This document shows positions 58,105 to 64,000 of a stretch of 64,000 nucleotides of DNA, one piece after another. Numbering within the stretch: the first letter of the stretch is position 1; every line of letters begins with the position of its first letter. The DNA is from Pseudomonadota bacterium (lineage in GTDB: Bacteria > Pseudomonadota > Alphaproteobacteria > Sphingomonadales > Sphingomonadaceae), in assembly GCA_023423655.1 (NCBI GenBank), contig JAFAFE010000006.1, positions 434,001 to 498,000 of the forward strand, written 5' to 3'. A program made the translations under genes and the position numbers. The notes under the pieces were generated by a model. The model saw only the letters and a program-made list of their open reading frames with translations, made no database searches and was not told the origin of the DNA.

Positions 58105-59520
58105 TCACATATGGATGGGCTTGCCCGTGACCGCCATGGCGGCTTCCTTAATGGCTTCGCTGTGCGTCGGGTGGGCGTGGCAGGTGTAGGCGATGTCTTC
58201 GCTGGTCGCGCCGAATTCCATCGCTTGGGCGGCCTGTGCAATCATCGTGCCCGCAACGCTGGCGATGATCCACACGCCCAGCACCTTGTCGGTGGCGGCA
58301 TCCGCGATGACCTTTACAAAGCCGTCCGGCTCATGGTTGGTCTTGGCGCGGCTGTTCGCCATCATCGGGAATTTGCCGACTTTGACCGCGCCCTTTTCGC
58401 CCCCGGCTTTTTCAATCGCCTGTTCTTCGGTCAAGCCTACGCCCGCAATTTCGGGATAGGTATAGACGACCGACGGGATCACATCATGGTTCACAATACC
58501 GGTGAACCCTGCGATATTTTCCGCGCAGGCAATGCCTTCATCTTCGGCCTTATGCGCGAGCATCGGGCCGGGAATCACGTCGCCAATCGCCCAGATGCCA
58601 TCGACCGAGGTGCGGAAATCATGGTCGGTTTCAATCTGGCCGCGCTTGTTGAGCGTGATGCCTGCTTTGTCCAGCGCCAAGCCTTCGGTGTTGGGCTTGC
58701 GGCCGATCGACACCAGTACGCAATCGGCTTCAATCGTTTCGGCCTTGCCGCCCGCAGCGGGTTCGACCGTGAGGATGGCTTTCTTGCCCTTGACGGTTGC
58801 GCCCGTCACCTTGGTCGAAAGTTTGAAATCAAAGCCTTGTTTCTTGAATATCTTGTTGGCGTCCTTGCGCACTTCACCGTCCATGCCGGGGAGGATCTGG
58901 TCGAGGAACTCCACGACCGTGACCTTCGCACCGACGCGGCGCCACACGCTGCCAAGCTCCAAGCCGATCACGCCGCCACCGATGACGACCATGGTTTCGG
59001 GCACCTTCGAAAGCTCCAGCGCGCCGGTCGAATCGACGATGATGCCCTTGGCATTATCAACGTCGACATTGGGGAGCGGCGTTACCGACGAACCGGTCGC
59101 GATGATGAAATTTTTCGCGGTATAGCTTTTGCCACCGACATCAATCGCGGTCGGCGAGGTGAAGGCGGCATGGCCCTTCAGCCATTCGACCTTATTCTTC
59201 TTGAACAGGAATTCGATGCCGCCGGTGAGGCCCTTGACCGCATCCTTGCGCTGGCCTTGCATCGTGTCGAGGTCGAGGCTCATCTTGTCGATTTTGACGC
59301 CGAGCTTGGCGAGCGTGCCATTGGCCGCTTCTTCATACAGTTCGGACGCATGAAGCAAGGCCTTTGACGGAATACAGCCGACATTGAGGCAGGTGCCGCC
59401 CAAAGTTTCGCGGCTTTCGACGCACGCGGTTTTGAGGCCCAGTTGCGCCGCACGGATCGCGGCCACATAACCGCCGGGGCCTGCGCCGATTACGATAACG
59501 TCAAAATCAAAGTCAGCCAT
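58105..59520 (-). CDS. lpdA: Dihydrolipoyl dehydrogenase (E3)
   Basis: This 471-residue flavoenzyme reoxidises lipoyl groups of 2-oxoacid dehydrogenase complexes with NAD+. It shows the FAD motif VIVIGAGPGGYVAAIRAAQLG, the redox disulfide GGTCLNVGCIPSK, NAD-binding VIGGGVIGLELGSVW, and the C-terminal active-site HAHPTHSE. The start has AAGGAAAGAAC. Its position after sucA-sucB indicates use in 2-oxoglutarate dehydrogenase. Confidence 0.97.
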   Translation of the reverse strand: MADFDFDVIVIGAGPGGYVAAIRAAQLGLKTACVESRETLGGTCLNVGCIPSKALLHASELYEEAANGTLAKLGVKIDKMSLDLDTMQGQRKDAVKGLTGGIEFLFKKNKVEWLKGHAAFTSPTAIDVGGKSYTAKNFIIATGSSVTPLPNVDVDNAKGIIVDSTGALELSKVPETMVVIGGGVIGLELGSVWRRVGAKVTVVEFLDQILPGMDGEVRKDANKIFKKQGFDFKLSTKVTGATVKGKKAILTVEPAAGGKAETIEADCVLVSIGRKPNTEGLALDKAGITLNKRGQIETDHDFRTSVDGIWAIGDVIPGPMLAHKAEDEGIACAENIAGFTGIVNHDVIPSVVYTYPEIAGVGLTEEQAIEKAGGEKGAVKVGKFPMMANSRAKTNHEPDGFVKVIADAATDKVLGVWIIASVAGTMIAQAAQAMEFGATSEDIAYTCHAHPTHSEAIKEAAMAVTGKPIHM

Positions 59521-59558
59521 GTTCTTTCCTTAATTATAGTCCGGCGGGATCGAGGCGT

Positions 59559-59864
59559 TCAGCCGACCTCCGGGTCCGCCTGATCCATGCAATAATCCAA
59601 CACCTTGTCCATCTGTTCATCAGACAGATTCAGTTGCTCTTTCAACCCATAATCCTGCTGGATTTTATCGACGCTGCACGTACAAAAAGCCTGCGTTTCG
59701 GCCTTGTCCATCCCGAAGGCTGTGCTCGATGACGTACATTCCTTGATATATTCCGCCCGATATTCCTTGCTCAAACTGTCTTTGACAGACTCCGCTGCCT
59801 GCGCGCATCCGGCAAGGCCGAGCAGCAAGGCTGCCCCGAAAATGCGATAGGATGATGCCATCAT
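59559..59864 (-). CDS. Small Cys-patterned lipoprotein A
   Basis: This 101-residue protein has a lipobox LAGC (Cys at residue 20) and a mature part with four spaced cysteines: ECTSS, then FCTCSVDKIQ, then YCMDQ. The pattern CT-x(n)-C-x-C-[ST]-x-D-K is shared with the next gene upstream, so the two are paralogues. I recognise no named family. A helical, disulfide-bridged periplasmic or outer-membrane protein is likely. GGAAGGG precedes the ATG at 59864. It sits 38 bp before lpdA in the same gene run. Confidence 0.75.
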   Translation of the reverse strand: MMASSYRIFGAALLLGLAGCAQAAESVKDSLSKEYRAEYIKECTSSSTAFGMDKAETQAFCTCSVDKIQQDYGLKEQLNLSDEQMDKVLDYCMDQADPEVG

Positions 59865-59904
59865 ATCATTTCCCTTCCTTGCCCGAAGCGGTGCCCAGCG
59901 AACG

Positions 59905-60198
59905 CTATTTCGCCGCCTGTTCCAGCAGACATTGCTTACCCGCCACGAGCATTTCGTCTTGCGACACGCCAAGCAATGCGCTGCCTTCATATTTTTCGGC
60001 CAGCTTGTCCGCTGTGCAGCTACACATCTTGCTGGCAATCGCCGGAGGGCTGCCCGCTTTCACCGCCGATGTCGTGCAACCATTGACGAATTCCCGGACG
60101 AAATTTTCCTCGACGCCCTTGTCAAAGCCCTTTTTGACCTCGCCGCATGCGGCAAGCGACAAAGGGAGCAGCATCAGGATTGCCAATTTTGCACGCAT
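59905..60198 (-). CDS. Small Cys-patterned lipoprotein B
   Basis: This 97-residue paralogue of the neighbouring lipoprotein has lipobox LAAC (Cys at residue 18), then GCTTSAV, KMCSCTADKLAEKYEG and KQCLLEQ. The cysteine spacing matches lipoprotein A, with two possible disulfides. AAGGAG precedes the ATG. It lies 31 bp after sucB and 40 bp before the twin gene, so all appear to share one transcript. The function is unknown. Confidence 0.75.
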   Translation of the reverse strand: MRAKLAILMLLPLSLAACGEVKKGFDKGVEENFVREFVNGCTTSAVKAGSPPAIASKMCSCTADKLAEKYEGSALLGVSQDEMLVAGKQCLLEQAAK

Positions 60199-60229
60199 CT
60201 TTGGTCTCCTTGAAAAAGGTCGGTCGTCC

Positions 60230-61543
60230 TTAAAGGTCGATCAGCAAGCGGGTCGGATCTTCAATCGCTTCCTTGATGATCTTGAGCGCGGTCACTGCCT
60301 CGCGGCCATCGATCAGGCGATGGTCATAAGACAGCGCCAGATACATCATCGGGCGGATGACGACTTCGCCGTTAATCGCGACCGGACGGTCCTCGATACG
60401 GTGGAGGCCAAGCACTGCCGACTGGGGCGGGTTGATGATCGGCGTCGACATGAGCGAGCCGAACACGCCGCCATTGGAGATGGTGAAGGTGCCGCCCTTC
60501 ATATCGTCCATGGTGAGCGCGCCTTCCTTGGCCTTTTTGCCATAAGCGCCGATGGCCTTTTCAATGTCGGCAAAGCTCATGCTTTCGACATTGCGCACGA
60601 CCGGCACGACAAGGCCATTGGGGGCCGATACCGCGACCGACAGATCGACATAATTATGATAGACGATTTCATCGCCGACAATCTGCGCGTTCGCTGCCGG
60701 AATATCCTTCAATGCAAGGCAGGCGGCCTTGGCAAAGAAGCTCATAAAGCCCAAGCGGACGCCATGCTTCTTTTCAAACAATTCCTTATATTTTTCGCGC
60801 GCGGCCATCACTTCGGTCATATCGACATCGTTGAAGGTCGTGAGCAAAGCGGCAGTATTTTGCGCTTCCTTGAGGCGTTTCGCGACCGTCTGGCGCAGAC
60901 GGGTCATTTTGACGCGCTCTTCGTTGCGCGCATTGCCAGCGGCGGGCGCTGCGTCCGATGCCGTAGCAGCAGCGGGCGCATCCTGTTTGGCAGTGCCAGC
61001 CTTGGCGGCAGCAACCACATCTTCCTTGGTCAAACGGCCATCCTTGCCGGTGCCTTTAACCTTGGTCGGGTCGATGCCATATTCCAGCACCGCGCGGCGC
61101 ACCGCAGGCGACATGGTAAGGTCGCTACCCGCTTGCGCTTCGGCGGTTGCAGCCGCATCCACCTTGGCGCTATTTTCAACTGCGTCCGACACCGTCTTGG
61201 CAGCGGCGGCATCAAGCGTTTTGGGCTGCGCGTCGGCGGCCTGTTCCTTGGCTTCGACAGCCTTGTCATCGCGCGGCGTGACTTCGGTATTGCCCGCAGG
61301 CGCAACCGCATCCTCTACGGTCGTAATGACTGCGCCAACATTGACGGTATCGCCAACCTTGACGAGATGCTGGCCCAACACGCCGGACACCGGCGAGGGC
61401 ACTTCAATCGCTACCTTGTCAGTTTCAAGGCTCGCAATCGGTTCATCAACCTTGACCGGATCGCCCGGCTGTTTCAGCCATTCGCCGATGGTTGCTTCGG
61501 TGACGGATTCACCGAGGGTAGGCACGGAGACTTCGGTTGCCAT
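60230..61543 (-). CDS. sucB: 2-oxoglutarate dehydrogenase E2 (dihydrolipoyl succinyltransferase)
   Basis: This 437-residue E2 core protein has an N-terminal lipoyl domain (residues 1-78, lipoyl Lys in ETDKVAIEV), an Ala-rich linker, a peripheral subunit-binding domain (about 140-178: SPAVRRAVLEYGIDPTKVKGTGKDGRLTKEDV), and the catalytic domain ending with YDHRLIDGREAV, where His and Asp are catalytic. It transfers succinyl groups to CoA. AAGGGATA precedes the ATG, 5 bases after the sucA stop. Confidence 0.97.
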   Translation of the reverse strand: MATEVSVPTLGESVTEATIGEWLKQPGDPVKVDEPIASLETDKVAIEVPSPVSGVLGQHLVKVGDTVNVGAVITTVEDAVAPAGNTEVTPRDDKAVEAKEQAADAQPKTLDAAAAKTVSDAVENSAKVDAAATAEAQAGSDLTMSPAVRRAVLEYGIDPTKVKGTGKDGRLTKEDVVAAAKAGTAKQDAPAAATASDAAPAAGNARNEERVKMTRLRQTVAKRLKEAQNTAALLTTFNDVDMTEVMAAREKYKELFEKKHGVRLGFMSFFAKAACLALKDIPAANAQIVGDEIVYHNYVDLSVAVSAPNGLVVPVVRNVESMSFADIEKAIGAYGKKAKEGALTMDDMKGGTFTISNGGVFGSLMSTPIINPPQSAVLGLHRIEDRPVAINGEVVIRPMMYLALSYDHRLIDGREAVTALKIIKEAIEDPTRLLIDL

Positions 61544-61548
61544 GATGT

Positions 61549-64000
61549 TTATCCCTTCTTCTGGCGGCGAATTTCGGCGCGGACCGAAAGGCCCAGCGCG
61601 TCGGCGACAAGCGCGCCTTGTTCTGCTTGGTGGCGGCTCATCAGACCCGTTGCAGGCGACGCACTGGCCGCGCGCCCTGCATAGCGGGCCCGCTTGCCCT
61701 TGTGCCCTGCATCGGCAAGGCTTTTTTCGATTTCGGGTTCAACGAAGAACCATGACCCGTTGTTCCGTGGTTCTTCTTGCGCCCACACCACATCCTCCAG
61801 ATTTTTCATCTTCTTCAAACGAACGCTCAACGCTTCGCCGGGGAAGGGATAAATTTGTTCGATGCGGATGATCTGCGTGTCGGTAATCCCGGCCGCATCG
61901 CGCGCTTCGATAAGGTCATAAGCGACCTTGCCCGAACACATCACGACGCGCTTGGTGTCCTTGTCAGCCGGGGCTGACGGGTCGGACAGGATACGGCGGA
62001 AATGCGTATCGCCAAGGAAATCCTCGCGCACCGACACCGCCATTTTGTGCCGGAGCAGCGATTTGGGTGCCATGATGACCAAAGGCTTGCGGAACGGGCG
62101 CAACATCTGGCGACGCAGCACATGGAAATAGTTTGCAGGCGAGGTGATGTTGCACACCTGGATATTATCCTGCGCACAAAGTTGCAGGAAGCGTTCCAGA
62201 CGCGCCGAGCTATGCTCCGGTCCCTGCCCTTCATAACCATGCGGGAGCAACAGCACCAAGCCGTTCGCGCGCAGCCATTTGGCTTCGCCGGACGCGATGA
62301 ACTGGTCGATCATGATCTGCGCGCCATTGCCGAAATCGCCGAACTGCGCTTCCCACAGGACGAGCGATTTGGGGTCGGCCATCGCATAACCATATTCATA
62401 ACCCAGCACACCATATTCGCTGAGCGGGCTGTCCAGCACTTCGAACCGGCCATGCGGCACGGTCGAAAGCGGCACATATTTGGTCTCGTTGGTCTGGTCG
62501 ACCCACACCGCGTGACGCTGGCTGAACGTGCCACGCCCCGAATCCTGACCCGACAGACGCACGCCATAGCCTTCGGACACAAGGCTGCCGAAAGCGAGCG
62601 CCTCTGCCGTCGCCCAATCGAACGCAACACCATCCTTGAACATCGCGGCCTTGGCTTCCAAAATGCGCGCCAAGGTTTTGTGGATGGTGAGGTCCGCCGG
62701 AACCGACGTCAGCGTGCGGCCCAGCCCGTCAAACAGCTTTTCCGAAATGCCGGTTTCGACATTGCGACGCGCGGTTTCGGGATCGGCAGGCTTGTTCAGC
62801 CCCGACCAGCGGCCCGCAAACCAATCAGCCTTATTGGCCTTATAGTCTTTGGACGCATCAAATTCGGCTTGCAGCTTGGCGGTATAATCGCCGGTCGCTT
62901 TTTCGATCCACGCATCATCCACCACACCTTCGGCTTTCAACCGTTCGCCATAAATGGTCGATACGTCGGGATGCTTGCGGATTGCGGCATACATGAGCGG
63001 CTGCGTAAACGAAGGTTCGTCGCCTTCATTATGGCCGAAGCGGCGGTAGCACCACATATCAATCACAATGTCGCGCTTGAACTTCATACGGAAATCGGTC
63101 GCGAGTTTGCACGCGAAGGTCACCGCTTCGGGATCATCGCCATTGACATGGATGATGGGCGCCTGAACGCCCTTGGCGACATCCGACGGATAGGGCGAGG
63201 AGCGCGCAAATTGCGGGCTTGTCGTAAAGCCGATCTGGTTGTTGATGACAAAATGGACGCAGCCGCCGGTATTATAACCGCGCACGCCCGAAAAGCCGAG
63301 GCACTCCCACACAATGCCCTGCCCCGCAAAGGCCGCATCGCCGTGGATGAGGACGGGCAAAACCTGCTCATGATTGGCAAGGTCGTCGCGGAACACCTGT
63401 TGCGCGCGCACCTTGCCGAGGACGACAGGGTTCACCGCTTCAAGGTGCGACGGGTTGGGGACCAGCGACATATGGACGCTGATGCCGTCAAACTCGCGGT
63501 CGGTGGAGGTGCCGAGGTGATATTTCACATCGCCCGAACCGCCGACATCATCGGGGTTGGCCGAACCGCCCGAAAATTCGTGGAAAATTACGCGGTAGGG
63601 CTTGGCCATCACATTGGCGAGCGTGTTCAAACGGCCACGGTGGGCCATGCCGAACACAATTTCGCGCACCCCTTGAGCGCCGCCATATTTGATCACCGCT
63701 TCCAGCGCCGGGATCATCGCTTCGCCGCCATCAAGGCCGAAACGCTTGGTCCCTACATATTTTTTGGCGAGAAATTTTTCATAATGTTCGGCTTCGATCA
63801 CCTTGGTCAGGATCGCGCGCTTGCCTTCGGGCGTGAACTCGATGTGCTTGTCCGCGCCTTCCATACGTTCCTGAAGATATTGGCGCTCCTCGACGTCGGA
63901 GATGTGCATATATTCAAGGCCGACATTGCCGCAATAATTGGCGCGCAGGATCGCGACGATCTCCTTGACCGTCGCCCATTGCACGCCCAGCACGCCGCCC
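61549..64000 (-). CDS. sucA: 2-oxoglutarate dehydrogenase E1 (N-terminus beyond window)
   Basis: This thiamine-diphosphate enzyme oxidatively decarboxylates 2-oxoglutarate in the TCA cycle. At least 816 residues are present; full-length E1o is about 930-950, so the first part lies outside. Visible are MAHRGRLNTLANVMAKP, GDAAFAGQGIVWECLG and HVNGDDPEAV (ThDP/Mg site), SGQDSGRGTFSQRHAVW and the transketolase-type C-terminal region WAQEEPRNNGSWFF. It is the first gene of the sucA-sucB-lipoprotein-lipoprotein-lpdA run. Confidence 0.96.
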   Translation of the reverse strand, partial: GGVLGVQWATVKEIVAILRANYCGNVGLEYMHISDVEERQYLQERMEGADKHIEFTPEGKRAILTKVIEAEHYEKFLAKKYVGTKRFGLDGGEAMIPALEAVIKYGGAQGVREIVFGMAHRGRLNTLANVMAKPYRVIFHEFSGGSANPDDVGGSGDVKYHLGTSTDREFDGISVHMSLVPNPSHLEAVNPVVLGKVRAQQVFRDDLANHEQVLPVLIHGDAAFAGQGIVWECLGFSGVRGYNTGGCVHFVINNQIGFTTSPQFARSSPYPSDVAKGVQAPIIHVNGDDPEAVTFACKLATDFRMKFKRDIVIDMWCYRRFGHNEGDEPSFTQPLMYAAIRKHPDVSTIYGERLKAEGVVDDAWIEKATGDYTAKLQAEFDASKDYKANKADWFAGRWSGLNKPADPETARRNVETGISEKLFDGLGRTLTSVPADLTIHKTLARILEAKAAMFKDGVAFDWATAEALAFGSLVSEGYGVRLSGQDSGRGTFSQRHAVWVDQTNETKYVPLSTVPHGRFEVLDSPLSEYGVLGYEYGYAMADPKSLVLWEAQFGDFGNGAQIMIDQFIASGEAKWLRANGLVLLLPHGYEGQGPEHSSARLERFLQLCAQDNIQVCNITSPANYFHVLRRQMLRPFRKPLVIMAPKSLLRHKMAVSVREDFLGDTHFRRILSDPSAPADKDTKRVVMCSGKVAYDLIEARDAAGITDTQIIRIEQIYPFPGEALSVRLKKMKNLEDVVWAQEEPRNNGSWFFVEPEIEKSLADAGHKGKRARYAGRAASASPATGLMSRHQAEQGALVADALGLSVRAEIRRQKKG

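Noticed and set aside
59852..61684. A 610-codon plus-strand open frame across the twin lipoproteins and sucB
   Set aside because: Antisense of sucB and the lipoprotein genes, which have correct starts, signal peptides and domains on the other strand.

Overview
This 64 kb window is a chromosomal segment from an alphaproteobacterium, most probably order Sphingomonadales. The basis is high GC, the gene repertoire (split MetH, a Vgr-related HExxH protein, a tonB-exbB-exbD cluster with extra ExbD copies, cobalamin-independent MetE behind a B12 riboswitch), alphaproteobacterial sigma-32 and CIRCE heat-shock signals, and several families of 70-155 bp palindromic repeats between genes. Genus cannot be fixed from sequence alone. 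I see no prophage, plasmid, insertion sequence, CRISPR array, rRNA or tRNA. Most genes are housekeeping, and one low-GC gene beside groES looks acquired.

Layout. 0-3.4 kb: end of gshB, a GlpM-like membrane protein, xerC, hemW and a secreted CAP protein. 3.5-9.5 kb: a saccharopine-dehydrogenase-like oxidoreductase divergent from a TetR regulator, then metE coupled to a tandem hot-dog thioesterase, with a cobalamin riboswitch and a protein operator upstream. 9.5-16.4 kb: dnaK-dnaJ with a sigma-32 promoter, a copper-chaperone-like lipoprotein and small hypotheticals, and a PadR regulator with a long Gly/Arg-rich N-terminus. 16.6-24 kb: thpR, a Bax-inhibitor-1 family protein, a GST, a low-Mr phosphatase, an MFS transporter, sodC and ugd. 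24-28.8 kb: tonB-exbB-exbD-exbD plus a third exbD, and a secreted hypothetical. 28.9-35.4 kb: hom, proC, an Lrp regulator facing an ACT protein, ybjN, ubiK, tspO and a PAS-Roadblock protein. 35.9-41.8 kb: dsbD-tlyA, an alkaline-phosphatase-superfamily enzyme and a beta-helix protein. 41.9-47.6 kb: arsR/methyltransferase-metF-metH(N)-metH(C). 47.8-54 kb: two small lipoproteins, glutaminyl cyclase, groES-groEL, a HEPN-like gene and a MATE pump. 54.3-64 kb: sppA, a TRIC-like channel, a GNAT enzyme and lpdA, two twin Cys-rich lipoproteins, sucB, and sucA (cut by the window end).

How the genes work together. The strongest system-level signal is methionine control. The B12-dependent (metF/metH) and B12-independent (metE) routes lie 33 kb apart. 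Both carry the same 20-bp operator form, ATATAAAG-N4-CTTTATAT. One copy lies directly upstream of the ArsR/methyltransferase fusion gene that heads the metF-metH run, and the other lies upstream of the metE riboswitch. This suggests the fusion protein senses a methyl-cycle metabolite and controls both routes, while the riboswitch adds B12 control to metE alone. Other points worth attention are a HEPN-like gene pressed against the groES control region, an in-frame internal start separating PAS and Roadblock modules, and a pair of Cys-patterned lipoproteins inside the 2-oxoglutarate dehydrogenase gene run.
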